A stretch of 64,000 nucleotides of DNA. Source: Punctularia strigosozonata HHB-11173 SS5. Its lineage: Eukaryota; Basidiomycota; Agaricomycetes; Corticiales; Punctulariaceae. The stretch is taken from assembly GCF_000264995.1 (NCBI RefSeq), contig NW_006767455.1, positions 62,001-126,000 on the forward strand. Direction: 5' to 3'. Positions within the stretch are counted from its first letter, which is position 1, and every line of letters starts with the position of its first letter. Made by a program: the position numbers and the translations under genes. The notes under the pieces are model-generated. The model searched no databases. It saw only the letters and a list, made by a program, of their open reading frames with translations, and was not told the DNA's origin. This document shows positions 36,208-47,241 of the stretch, piece by piece.

Positions 36208-38314
36208 CGCGGTGCGGCGCACACGTCGTGCATGAGGGCTCTTCTCCTCTTAGAATTCCATTTGGGAGTCGGAGATGGGCTGGTGGAGACGAGCGGCCCG
36301 CTGGAATGCTTCCGGGCCTTGGGAGGCGAGCATTCGGAAGAACGAGCAGCAACCAAGTGAAGCCCGCTGGGGCAACCGCTGGAGGCATGTGAGCGTATGT
36401 GACGTGACGGCCAGGGAAGTCGTTCTAAATTTATCCCAAGCGTGACAGAAACCTTGACGGAAGGCGAATCCGCACGCCGAGGGCGTCATGTCCGTGTATC
36501 GCATGCTCCTGATTCTGCGTTTTCCGTCGCAACTCTGATCGGGTGCTATACGACAGCAGAGAGCACTTGTTGAGACGGGTAACGACAGGCTGTTCTCTGT
36601 CTTCATGGCTTCCTCCAAGTGCTATCGCCGTGAACTCCACGAATGCGCAGGCCATTAGAAAACTTCCTGTTCCCGTACACGAGGGATTTACTGGTGCGGC
36701 GAGGGTTCTTGGCGGCATTGTCATGAGTAAATATTACCCGGTGTTACCGGGTTCCCAGCGCGAACCGGTTCCGAAGCTTTGCGAAGCCCAAAAGGCTGAT
36801 GCCAGAAGGTACGACACAAGGCTACGTTCTGTCTCAAAGACAGGGAGCACCTGTCAAAAAGGTCCGACAAGCACCCGCGGATACCGCCGTGACCTTGCTT
36901 TTTTCCCGAGAAGAGAAAGGTCGCTTCGGAGTTGGATCCTCGAGTGCCTCCGTCATGTCTGTTTGTTGGGCGATTGCCTCCCATTGGTAGCTCCAGGCCC
37001 GCTACTCCTTCTTCGCTATAAATGAATATGGGTTGCCGAGCTGTATGACTTCTTTTCTTACCTCCTATGCTGGGGATCCAGACCGCCATACACGCAAGGC
37101 AACACGCAGCCATTCACATCTCTCCGCCTCGCCCATCATGTTCAGCTGGGACCGACACAGGTTTGTCCTGGCCGGGCCGGTCCAAGTGCGCATCCTCCAT
37201 CCTTGTGTACGGGCCTCGCAAGAAGCATTACCTAGGTGACAAATTCGCCGCTACTTCGCATCAAGAACGTCGTGCGGGGCTGCAAATCCTGGAGAGGACC
37301 TTCATCATGTGTGCAGAGAACAATTATCGAGACTAAGCTTGCCTGTAACTAGATTGGAGACTATGAGTTGGTCTCTATAGTTTGCGCTGAAGTCGACGAA
37401 GGCCCTCCATCGGGTAATGAGACAAAACCGTGTAACCGTTGCGCATCCTGATCTCTTGTGATCACATGTTCGAATATGCGCGTATAGCGACAGCAAGCTC
37501 ATATACCCGTAGTTAAGGCAGTGTCCACCTTCGGCTCATTCGAAATCCAAAGCTAATGGAAAGCGTTGCGACCAAAGAAGCGCGTAGGTGCGGAACGTAC
37601 GCCCTATAGCCTCCAGCGGCCCGCAGAGAAGAATCAAGGGATAGTCGCTCCCAATAGATGAGCGTCAGCTGTGATGCACATGGCTTCCGGCACGAATAAG
37701 TCGAGTCCGACTCGAAGATCATTTGCTGGATCAGTGTTGCTGCGCTCGCATGTTTTGCCGTTTGTCTCGTCGGTCAGATGTCTCTCTCGGCCGTGGGCTA
37801 CACGTATGGTCACATGTTCCTGGAAGGGCGACTACCGCGCGAGGTCGTGGGTGACGCCGAGATCTTTGGTCGTCATATGAAGTTGAGCCCTAGCGCCTTC
37901 GCAGACAGACATGAGATGTGTATTCCTTTCGCGACAGTGCCGAGCGACGGCGTATCAGCGAAAACGACCCTGCGAATGGGCAAACTCTGCAGCTCGTCAC
38001 TGGCTATAGACGCATCGTGATCCGGTGTCTGCATACAGACAGTCGCCGAAGATAGAGACAGAAATGAAGTGTATGAATAGTAAGGCGTGAATCCATTCGT
38101 CGCCGGCAAGAACGAAAAAGACACGACGTCCGAAGCGACGTCCAAGTTGCCAACAGTACTACATTGAAAATACCACGTGCAGTACTGTACGACATGTTCG
38201 TTGGTTTGATACCCCCTCTCTAGTCATTGCTCCCGATAACATACGCCCCTCTTCTCGATCTATATGCACTCAGCGGCATAGATCATCTCAACACGCACGG
38301 CGTTGTCTCTATAC
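36208..38314. other. Intergenic stretch between polygalacturonase and J-protein genes
   Basis: Two kilobases without a supported gene. Open frames at 36543-37025 (plus) and 36721-37113 (minus) overlap each other and have no motif. A plus-strand frame at 37778-38020 and minus frames near 38000 are likewise featureless. The left part presumably contains upstream control of the polygalacturonase. Decayed coding sequence cannot be excluded. Confidence 0.4.
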
Positions 38315-39123
38315 ATGCAACACAGCTTGTATGATGTCCTCGGCATAATGGAATCTGCTTCAACTGAGGAAGGTATGCATGTAGTGTCGCAGCGCAGGGC
38401 AGATTCTGACGGACACGACAAAGTTCGTCGCGCGTACAAGCAGAAGGCTCTCGCCACGCATCCCGATAAGCTGAACCAGGACGCGTCGGATTCAGAGAAA
38501 CGAAATGCCGAGGCACGGTTTCATCAGGTGCGCGGTTTGTTCCCTGGCCTCGAACTGACCCACTTACGCAGCATACCTGCAAAGATACAGGAAGCGTTCG
38601 AGATACTTAGCGAACCGAAGCAACGCCGCGTGAGTGTTGCACCCCTGCTACATTCAGTACGTTATCTCGGTTTCTGAAGGACAGACGTACCATGCAGTTA
38701 TATAACTACTCGCTGAGATATCTGCCTACGCGACCGCTTCCACGTCCTCCTCTCGCACGGGCATGCAGCTCCGAACAAACGCGCAAAGAAATCATGGAGC
38801 ATCAGGCAAAGCTCGCCCAGACGCGCGTTGAATGGCAGCAGAAGGTGCAGAGGCGATCCGAAGAACGGTTGAAACTCACTCGGGCTCGAAACATTGAGAG
38901 ATTGGCTCGGGAGGCGTCCTTGAAATGGGATGATGCTGCGTTGTTGGGGGACGAGGATGGAGGAGAACACTTTGAGCAAGGAAAGACGGCCGGCGTGCAG
39001 GAAAATCTCTACGAATGCCTTGTGAATTCATGCGTAGACGATCTGCGAGCTCGTACGAAGCATCATTCATCAAGGACGGCACGTGTGAGCAGCACCTCTG
39101 TGTTTTCGTGCCCCTCAGTCTGA
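38315..39123 (+). CDS. J-domain (DnaJ-like) co-chaperone
   Basis: Start MQHSLYDVLGI, spliced to VRRAYKQKALATHPDKL, which contains the HPD motif needed to stimulate Hsp70 ATPase, then IQEAFEILSEPKQRR completing helices III-IV of the J domain. The last part is a charged helical region (SEERLKLTRARNIERLAREA) with an acidic stretch (LLGDEDGGEHFEQG). No Gly/Phe-rich segment or zinc fingers are present, so this is a class III J protein. The acceptor of the second intron is taken at the ag before ATACAG because it restores the usual QIQEAFEIL. The C-terminal 40 residues are less certain and could be altered by another intron. Specific partner unknown. Confidence 0.8.
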
Positions 39124-39554
39124 TTGTTTCCCAGTCTGAGAATGCGTAACGCCCGACCTTCCTCGATATTTATCGTTGGATATTTGGATTCGTACGGATT
39201 TCGGCTCACCTTGCTTCCTTGCAGAACGCTCCCCGGTTAAGTCTTATTCGTATCGAACTTTCACATCTATTGCTTCTTCCTTATGGCTATTGTATTCTTG
39301 TGTATACGCACATCTAGCATCAGCCGCCAGTGCATTTAGGCGATCAATTGCGTTGTTGCCCACCGCGGACTCAGTATGCGTGATGTTGTTGAGCGCAGTG
39401 GTTTGCGGTTTTACGATGCGTTTGAACCACGACAACTATGTACAGCGTCTCGAAGATATTGTGTAATATGGGAAAATGTCCTTCAAGCATTCACGAGCCG
39501 GAAAACTAGAACAGGAGCCAAAACATAGGCTTGACGAACAAGCCTTGATCACGT
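39124..39554. other. Convergent 3' region
   Basis: AT-richer spacer between the J-protein gene and the minus-strand secreted repeat protein. An open frame at 39176-39466 contains two hydrophobic stretches but has no motif and lies where 3' untranslated regions are expected; I do not call it. Confidence 0.4.
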
Positions 39555-41605
39555 TCAAAGCCTCGCGATGTTGAAATCACGCGCATGGCGGCGGCGCAGG
39601 CGGAAGTCGTCACCGAAGTCCTCCGAATCATCGAAGTCATCTCCTGAATCATCGAAGTCGTCACCGGAGTCGTCGAACGAATCATCTCCCGAGTCATCGA
39701 ACGAGTCATCGAACGAATCGTCGCCGGTGTCGTCGGACCCATCGTCACCTGGAAAATCAACTAAGCGTGGGCCTTTGTACTCGTGGAGAAATGCTCACCG
39801 GTGTCCGCTCCTGCATCGTCGCCGTCAGCGAACGAATCGAAGTCGCCAGAGTCATCGCCAGTGCCGAGGTCGTCGCCAGCATCGTCGCCTGTGTCGAGGT
39901 CGTCGCCCGCGTCGTCGCCAGTGTCGAAATCGTCGCCCGCGTCGTCGCCAGTGTCGAGGTCGTCGCCCGCGTCGTCGCCCGTGTCGAGGTCGTCGCCCAA
40001 GTCGTCGCCGGTGTCAAGGTCATCACCGGAGTCGTCGCCGGCATCGGCTCCATCATCGCCGAGATCTGCTGTGATGGCTAAGTACACCAAAGAGGGGAAA
40101 GCATTTGAAGACCTACCAGAACCGAGATCGTCCGAGCCATCCGCAGCGTCGGCGCCGGTGTCGTCAGTGCCATCGGTGCCATCAACGTCATCGGAACCAT
40201 CAACGTCATCGGAACCATCGTCGGCTGCAGTAGGGTCAGCGGCATCGGCCGTGGCGGTCGCAGTGTCGTCGCCGTCATCACCATCATCGGTGGACGCAGC
40301 GTCGGTAGTGGAATCAGCGTCGGGATCCGTGGTGGCATCCGCTGCATCCGCGCTATCGGTGGCCGTTGCATCCGTATCATCGTCCGGAGCATCGGTGGCA
40401 GTGGCGTCCGCGCTGTCCGTGGCGGTCGCGTCAGCATCGTCCGTCTCGGCCGAATCGGTAGCGTCGGCGGCGTCGGTCGCAGTTGCATCCGCGCTATCAG
40501 TCGCGGTCGCGTCCGTAGAATCGGTCGAGGTTGCGTCCACGGAGCTGTCGGTAGAAGTCGCGTCGACGCTGTCGCTGGTGGTGTCCGCTACCGTAGAGGA
40601 GGCCGCCGCAACCGAGTCTGAGGAAGATGCGGCGGCGTCGCTGGACGAAGCAGCAGCACTGGACTTGGCTGCACCCTTGGAGCCAGACTTGGAGCCAGAC
40701 TTCGAGGAGCCCTTCGACGCGGAAGTGGCCTTGGCCGCAGCGGTCGACTGGGTGGCAGTTGACTTGCCAGCGCAGGATAGCGCCCCGCCCGCGCGGGCTT
40801 CGTCGAGGATTTTCTGTGCCGCGCCTTTGGCCTGCTCGTAGCTGACATGGAGATGAGTGATTCGGTTCTGGGCCGTCATCGTGGCACCTCACCGTTGAGG
40901 GAAACCCGATCGCTGTACATCCTGGGCGATCGTGCCTGCACTCCTGTCAGGGTGCTTGTTAAAGTCCTTGATGGCCTGCGCAATCAACGGCGATCGCATG
41001 AGATGTCACGTCTGAACGAGTGATCTCAATGAAACTCACCGCCTGTACGAATGCCGTGGTAGCATGCGCGACTAAGTCTACGTCAACCATTGCTCAACAG
41101 CATATCCCACCGATGACATACCGTCCGTAGGGTTGGTGAAGCCCTCTGAAAGTAACCGTTAGATCCACATTATGTCCAATCGCGAATGCACGTACGAGAT
41201 GGGCGTTGTTGGAAAACACCTAAGGAATCGCGATCCCCGAAGTTAAGGTTGTTGAACTAAATCACGTATTCAGGTAGCTATCAGGAAGGGACAGCGTCGG
41301 AACCCACATGAGATTCAACCTAAGAGATCGTCAGGCTTGCCTCTATCGCCTCATTGAAATGCACTTACCAAGCCCGTTTCGAAAGTGGCGAGAACTACGG
41401 TTTCCGGAGCCTTCAGTGAGGTCACCGTTTTAAGGCTACAGACAACGTCAGTGCCCGGTGCGGTGAAGGTGAAATCGACAAGTAACAACGCACACAGTCT
41501 GGACGACATTCGGATCACAGGTAGCAGGAACGACATTCTTGCGCTTCTGAGCGGGTAGTGCCAGCACGGAGCCCGTCAGAAGCAGGACTGAGGCGAAGGC
41601 ACGCA
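39555..41605 (-). CDS. Secreted Asp/Ser/Thr-rich repetitive protein
   Basis: Starts at 41605 with a signal peptide (MRAFASVLLLTGSVLALP) followed by AQKRK, a possible Kex2 site, and a small domain spread over several exons (TCDPNVVQTVC, CSLKTVTSLKAPETVVLAT, GFTNPTDG, HATTAFVQA, IKDFNKHPDRSAGTIAQ, NRITHLHVSYEQAKGAAQK, ILDEARAGGALSCAG). This small domain has few cysteines and is unknown to me. The rest, from about 40770 to 39560, is low complexity: a Ser/Ala/Lys part, then Asp/Ala/Thr repeats (ATDSADATATDA), then near-perfect GDDAGDDLDT units, and finally GDDSFDDS units ending in a basic tail (RLRRRHARDFNIARL). The tract is extremely acidic and Ser/Thr-rich, so it could bind calcium, be heavily O-glycosylated, or act as a wall or matrix protein. 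The frame stays open through all repeats. Exact splice sites near the N-terminus were not all resolved. Confidence 0.7.
39600..39735. repeat. Coding minisatellite, GDDSFDDS units
   Basis: Short tandem units on the minus strand encode DDS-rich peptides with alternating F and G (SFDDSGDDSFDDSGDD). The repeat is inside the last exon of the secreted repetitive protein and keeps its frame. Unit lengths are multiples of three. Confidence 0.8.
39845..40045. repeat. Coding minisatellite, 30-bp GDDAGDDLDT units
   Basis: About six near-identical 30-bp units, visible on the plus strand as repeats of gtcgtcgcccgcgtcgtcgc followed by a variant of cagtgtcgag. Each encodes GDDAGDDLDT on the minus strand with small substitutions (DF, LG). 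High similarity between units points to recent expansion or gene conversion. Confidence 0.85.
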
Positions 41606-41710
41606 TGTTTGAAGGACCGTGAACGAATGAAAGACGCTTCAGTGAAAAGAAAGGAAGGAAACCGTCTTGCGGCGTAGGAGAATGAGCACCATCAACGGTC
41701 TTCGAACTGT

Positions 41711-41717
41711 TCTTATA
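41711..41717 (-). promoter_or_regulatory. TATA-like box of the secreted repeat protein
   Basis: The coding strand reads accagtataagaacag, with TATAAGA about 106 bp before the start codon at 41605. Spacing is similar to that of the TATA box of the polygalacturonase gene. Confidence 0.5.
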
Positions 41718-43179
41718 CTGGTATGGGCGGTGAGAATCAATATCGTCGATACCAGAGAGGCAAACCGACCGACCGCGAGGAGTCAAGTTCCCTGTCATCC
41801 GAAGCTCCAGAAATAGCTGGGAGCTGCCAGCTTGGATAGCGACTAATGCAATCGTAAGCTCCGCCCCGTCAAGAGATGCATACCGGGGGATGATTCGGGA
41901 AGATCGCGATCAGCGCTGCTCTCTTGCCAATTATCAGGCACAGCCCGGACGACGTGCAGCGCATCAGCGGGAGTGACGTGTGTTCACGCATCCTGGACTG
42001 AGCGCTTTAGGAAATCGATGCATAACTCGGTGCTGGAGAGTCGGAACTTGTTTGCGCAAATCGATCAAGTGTGTTTTGAGGATGTTTAGGGTCGGGGGGA
42101 GGTTGAATTCCTTGCACTCGCGCTTGTATCCTGCCTCCAGATCCTGCATAGGGGAGTAATCGTTCATAGATACTGTTCCCCGCGCTGAGTGACACATGCT
42201 GGATGAATGGCCTTGGCTTGGCAGTCAATCAGGATATCAGTGATCGACGAAGCCAGACATACACTCACCTCCCGACGGTTGACATTTTTCCCACGATGCG
42301 GGTCAATGCGAGATTATCTGTTTGCGACGTCTGCAGCTTCGCACTGATAAGCTGTCACAAGCATTCGTATGACCACGAGAGAGCCCCGTACGACCTCCGG
42401 AATTCGAAGTTCAGCGCCCTAACCAAATGATTCCATCATATTCGCCATAATGGCGTAGGCCTGAACAGGCTCAATGAGCACCGAAAGTACGTCGACGTCG
42501 CGCATAGCGAGTATGGCACCTGTACGCGCTGTAGATTCATGCATCGACGTCACACCCAAGCTACAGACCCTATGAGATGTAGAGTATCACGTCACCTCGA
42601 ATGAGCGGGCTGCGAGATCATCCGCGGATCCTCGGTGCCACAAGTTCCGAAACAGATCGGGCGCCGAACGTAGAGCCATAGCGTTCCCAAGTCAGTCAGA
42701 GGCAGCCTGTGTCAATGAATGAGTACCTGACGGAGAGCGCATCTTACCAGTCACTTCGGAATCAGGCAGATCTCAGCCTGACATCTAACGGCGGTGGTTC
42801 GCAGAGAATGATGGATCGTGACTATAAGCTTTCAGGCCACGCAACAGGAGGAAAAAACAGATGGAGAATGAGTTGGGGTGATATTATCTATCCGGGGCTC
42901 AGTCAACAACTCATGCACACACAATTACAGGCGCAGGAGACTCACCGATATTACAATACTTTTACATATGTGAACTAGGAGGAGTATTCAGTAGTCCTCC
43001 ACGAAACAAAATGGCACACACGCAGCAGGCAGGGGATTGTTCGGTCTCAACAGAACCCCTCAGCGCGCCCACGATCCTCTGCCTCAATTTCCCGCCGAAA
43101 AATCCGTCCAGACAGCCCCAAAAATCGGGAGGCTGCGGGGACACCGAGCCCGTCCAACAATCCGCCGGTCCTCCGGAGC
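41718..43179. other. Gene-free stretch between secreted protein and Fmp25-like genes
   Basis: About 1.4 kb without a supported gene. A plus-strand frame at 42709-42978 and minus frames at 41964-42228 lack motifs and codon bias. The end, just before 43180, contains the 3' region of the Fmp25-like gene. Confidence 0.4.
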
Positions 43180-45668
43180 TCAACACAGTTTCCAATAAAC
43201 CACACCGCATCCATCACCAGCAACTGCCACCTGCTCCACATCCACGCCCTTCTTCCACACCTTCCCGCTCATGTCCCGCACCACGTCAGCCTTGCGCTTC
43301 CGTAGCATGAACCTCGCGCCTTCGACCACGGACTCGACCGCCCCAACCGACGATGATGACCCTGTGTTCGCCGTGAGAATGGCACGCAGAAACCCTAGAA
43401 AGGGAAGCCAAGTTGCTCACCCTGTGCTTCCGGCCCTGCGATCAATCCCTTGCTCGCCGGAAGATGCATCTGCGTCGGCACTGGCACCGTGTTTTTCTTC
43501 CCGTTGCCAAGCTGTCCATCGTAGTTCAGGCCCCAGCTGAGCAGGTCCCTGCCGCCGACCTGTTGAGCGCCGGCGCGGGGTCCAGAGCGCTCGTGAGTCT
43601 CCAGGGAGCAGAAGACGTGCGCGCCGGTAGGTGCGATGGATATGGCGTGCGGCGCGATGGGCTCCAAGCTCTTCGTCGCCTCATCGTCTATAGCAACCGT
43701 CAGACGTCAGTAACAAGAGGGATGACGGAACGACCCGGGCGACGTACATTCGAGTAACCCGGAGATGTTCTTGACGCGAATCGGCGTGCTCTGGGCGTTG
43801 CTGAAGAGTCCGCTGCCCAGTCCGCCGTACTGCCCGTTTCCACAGGCGGTGACGTCGACGAGGGTCATCCCGGTGCCGTCTCGGCGCTCAACAGTAAACA
43901 TGCTCAAGTCGGCACCTGAGTCGAACGCAACCATAAGCGAAGATGCAAAGACAGCGAGCTCCTTTCCGTACCGGCATTAACGTCCAGCACTTTACTGGTG
44001 CTGTTCTTCCTCAATGTGGCCGGGATGGGAATGACCTCCGTGGGGCGGGTGATGCTCTGCACCAACACTGTTCCGCCAAGGCCAATCTGTCTATCAAACG
44101 AATGTCCGCTCGGTCATCTACGGGCGTGTCTGCCAGGAGGACCGATACTCACCCATACTCGTTCGCACCCCAGCCCAACACTCGACCGCCGTCCGTGCGG
44201 ATGAAGCTGTGACGCCCACCAGCAACAACCTGCGCAACCGGAACGCCCCTAAGTGCGGGAATCTCGTACAGTTTGTCACAGAACCTGGTTCGGAACAGCA
44301 TCCATCAGTACCGCAATAATTGAGTATCGTTGTCCCGGACCCACCGGATATCAGAGTCGTCGATAACCAGCTCCTTCTTCTTCCCCTTGTCCTTGTCATC
44401 GTAATCCGGCGCATAGGGTGCGCGGTTGTAAGGCGAGTTGACCGCCCTCAGGTCGACGCCGGCTTTCGGCAGTTCCACCTTGAGGTGCTCCTTGATGGCC
44501 TTCTTCTTCGCCTTCTCTTCATCCGTCAGTGTTGAGTCCGGTGTGAGGTTCGTAACCGAGACGGGTACGTCGATGGAGGACAGGCCTAGCTGACCATTCG
44601 AATTGGCTTTCATCGAGGCCGGGTGGGCGAACGTGCGTCCGCTGGAGGTGAGCGCTAGCAGGTGGTCCGTGCCAGCCGAGATGCTCGTGAACCTTACAGC
44701 AGACGATCAGTACACAGATGTCTCTCTCCCAAGATGTGCAGAGGAACATACTTTTCTTTGCGGTCCAGAGAGGTGTCGGGCTTGAGCTCGATAAAATCGA
44801 CGAGCCCGCTCCCGGCCTGTTCTTCGCCCCATATCCACCCGGTGCTCCACCACGGCGTGCTTGCAGGAGTCGGTACGCCTGCGGGTAGCGATTGCTTTGC
44901 GGCGGACGAGGAGAGGACGTAGATGGCTCCGGAGGAGGAGAGCGCATACACTCGGTTTGGGGTCAGCTGGATGGAAGTGATGTTCTACAGCGCAAGAAAT
45001 GGGTCGTAAGCAGCTTGTCAAACAGTTATGCGTCTAATACGGAGATTGGCTGAGGCCTCACTTTGCCCTTCAAAGTTGCCTTGGGTTCAGATGCGTCCGA
45101 CGAAAAGGTTGAGCCCCATTGGTAGACGTCGCCTCGAGCGTCTACGCAGACGGCGTGGCCAACACCGAGTGCAAGGTCACGGAGCGCAACGTCGTTAAGC
45201 CAGCCTGCCGGCACCGGCGTGCGCGCGGAAGTGGGTGTGGAGTTTGAGGACGTGGAAGGGAGGATGACACCGTTCCTACAGGCCCATAATATATTGTCAG
45301 ACCATAAAGTCAAGAAACGGAGAGAGACAAACGCACTTGTTCGAGCCCCAGACTTTTGACACCAGGTTATCTTCTTCCTCTTCGACTACCGTGCTAACGG
45401 GTACGTCCCGCTCATCCTCCACAACCGTCGCCTCTTCGCTCAGCGACTTTGCTTTAGACGGCGCAACCGCTTCTTGCTGATCCTTGAACGCATAGAAGTG
45501 GTCCACGGCTCTGCGGTCCACGAGTAGGAAGTAGCCAGTGCCGGCCGCGACGAAAGCAGCAAGACCCAGTTCCGGTAGGTAGCTTCTCCGACGCAGCCCC
45601 GATGATCCTTGCGCATATGTTCGGCGCAAACGACCTAGACGTGTCGACCTCTTTGCCACTCGAAGCAT
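43180..45668 (-). CDS. Mitochondrial RCC1-repeat protein, Fmp25/RCC1L-like
   Basis: Start at 45668 with a basic presequence (MLRVAKRSTRLGRLRRTYAQ), then a single hydrophobic segment (LGLAAFVAAGTGYFLLV), an acidic stretch, and RCC1-type beta-propeller repeats over the following exons: SKVWGSNK, ALGVGHAVCVDARGDVYQWG, RTDGGRVLGWGANEYGQ, NGQYGGLGSG, LLSWGLNYDGQLGNGKK and VAVAGDGCGVVYWKL just before the stop at 43180. Basic presequence plus one membrane segment plus RCC1 propeller is the layout of yeast Fmp25, an inner-membrane protein needed for respiratory complex III assembly, and of human RCC1L. An inserted Lys-rich loop (DEEKAKKKAIKEH, DKDKGKKKELVIDD) interrupts the propeller. Mitochondrial role is by homology. 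Confidence 0.82.
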
Positions 45669-45810
45669 GGCCAGATAGACAGACTAGAACACCAAAAATC
45701 TGCTCGTTGCAGCCTTCAACTCAAGCGGCGGCGGCGACGAAGAGCAAGCGCGGACACGTGACGTCATCGACGCTGACCTTTCCTTCCTCCGCGACTGGTT
45801 AGTGGTCTTC
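45669..45810. promoter_or_regulatory. Shared divergent promoter, Fmp25-like / unknown protein
   Basis: Only 142 bp lie between the two divergent start codons, so control elements must be shared or overlapping. A cacgtgacgtcat word near 45753-45765 combines CACGTG with a CRE-like TGACGTCA core, a plausible bZIP or bHLH site. Confidence 0.55.
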
Positions 45811-46599
45811 ATGGGTGCGGCATCGTCGAAGGTCGCCCGCCGGCTACCGCGAGAGAAGCCGACGTGGGCGGGAGCCCGGAAAGATATACCACCGACGGTG
45901 GGAAATCCCCAGCAGGTCGAGAACCCGGAACGGTTCAGTTACGGCGTGAGTGAGAGCAAGGATGCGGGTGTGTTCACGCAATCCGGATCAGCAGCGGCGT
46001 CTGACAGAGAGAATCCCTACTCCATAGCGATACGGGAGGACGCTCAGGATCCTCATTTTGCGGCGAAGCTGTCGCAGCTCGGACAAGTGCGTGTGGACCA
46101 CCACATGAAAGACGTCAACGTCTCCGTGCGTTTAAAAGGCTGCTCTTGACCGAAGATGCTGCCCTGACTGCGTATATGCGCTCGTATAGGCTGCAAGGAC
46201 ATCTCGCATGCTTCAGTCGCGTCTGCAATCTGAAGAGGAAGCCGACAATATCCGGTCTTCCTCCGCACGGAAGAACCGCATCCTCGCCTCGGACCTTCTC
46301 GAGCTCCTTCGTCAACGACAAGACAGCGCTTCCGACCGTGACACCGAGGCGGTCGAAGAGCGAGCGAAGAGGCATGGCTTGGACGCAGAGACCTTCAGAA
46401 GTGTAGCACGATACGTTGCTGCCCCGGGCATCGAAGAGGGAAGCGTCGTGAAGACCATATTGGACGACGGAACAGAGCGGGTGACGTATAAAGTAAGTCG
46501 TTGCGATCCCTGACTCGAATCAGGACCCGGCGCTGATATGAAGTCGTGGGTGTACAGGCGGTATGGATAGACAACTCGTCGATGTCCCGCCCTTCATGA
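45811..46599 (+). CDS. Conserved small fungal protein, unknown function
   Basis: Three exons: 45811 to about 46128, about 46190 to 46491, and 46558-46599. The first codons give MGAASSKVARRLPREKPTWAG, with Gly2 and Ser6 as in N-myristoylation signals; a GTG in frame three codons upstream is not used in eukaryotes. Further segments are KLSQLGQVRVDHHMKDVN, MLQSRLQSEEEADNI, NRILASDLLELLRQR and the C-terminal AVWIDNSSMSRPS. The pattern of short conserved blocks looks like a conserved protein in dikarya, perhaps mitochondrial given the shared promoter with the Fmp25-like gene, but I cannot name it. The N-terminus could also be a weak mitochondrial presequence (SSKVARRLPR). The two possibilities are not settled by reading. 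Confidence 0.68.
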
Positions 46600-47241
46600 G
46601 CACGTCAAACAGACCAAGACGACCCGTATTATACGCTGGCGATTGTTCCCAATCTCTCGTGCCTCCATCTGCGCAAGATTCGACAGTAATGCCTCGGAGC
46701 TCCGTCACCTGTGCAGTAGCGTCATTCCGAACGCGCAGTTGGCCACATTATCATATTGACCCTCGCAACGCTCGTTGGAGCCGGCAGCTTTCCGACTGCG
46801 ACGCTTTCCCTTGCATCTTGCTCGCCTCCATCATCGTCGTCAAGGACCAGCGTAGCTAGACGACAGGTCCGTGTGGGATCCCCATGGAGGGCGTTCGAAC
46901 AGATTTTGCAGCCCACGGCTTCTCAGCGCTTTTGGACATGTCTTCTTTCATACCCAGCTTTGTCGTCGTAATATTCAGTAGTCAGTCGTCTACGTGACGT
47001 GCGTGAACATGTAACTCCTGTACTTCTCCTATCATGGAATAGCCACTCAAACCGACAACAAACCTTCGGAAAATGTCTAAGTTGGTGTGTTGAGCGTACG
47101 AATATTGCATCGTGGAACATCACCACGTCATGCGCGCAGTCAATGAGTCGTCCCTGTCAGTTTCCAGCGGATCGTTGGGTAGGCCCGTACAGAGCGAAAG
47201 CCAATACGTACCTCGCGAACAACGCAACATGCCAGACGAGC
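46600..47241. other. Intergenic region before the accessory region
   Basis: The plus-strand gene to the left and the minus-strand kinase-WD40 gene to the right are convergent here. No further gene, repeat or structured element was seen. Confidence 0.45.

Noticed and set aside
39767-40841. Long plus-strand open frames opposite the secreted repeat protein
   Set aside because: They are antisense shadows of the low-complexity repeats; the minus-strand frame has signal peptide, introns and consistent composition.
41215-41285. 5S-rRNA-like word gatccccgaagttaagg
   Set aside because: The word lies inside the introns and small exons of the secreted protein gene, and the rest of a 5S rRNA is absent.
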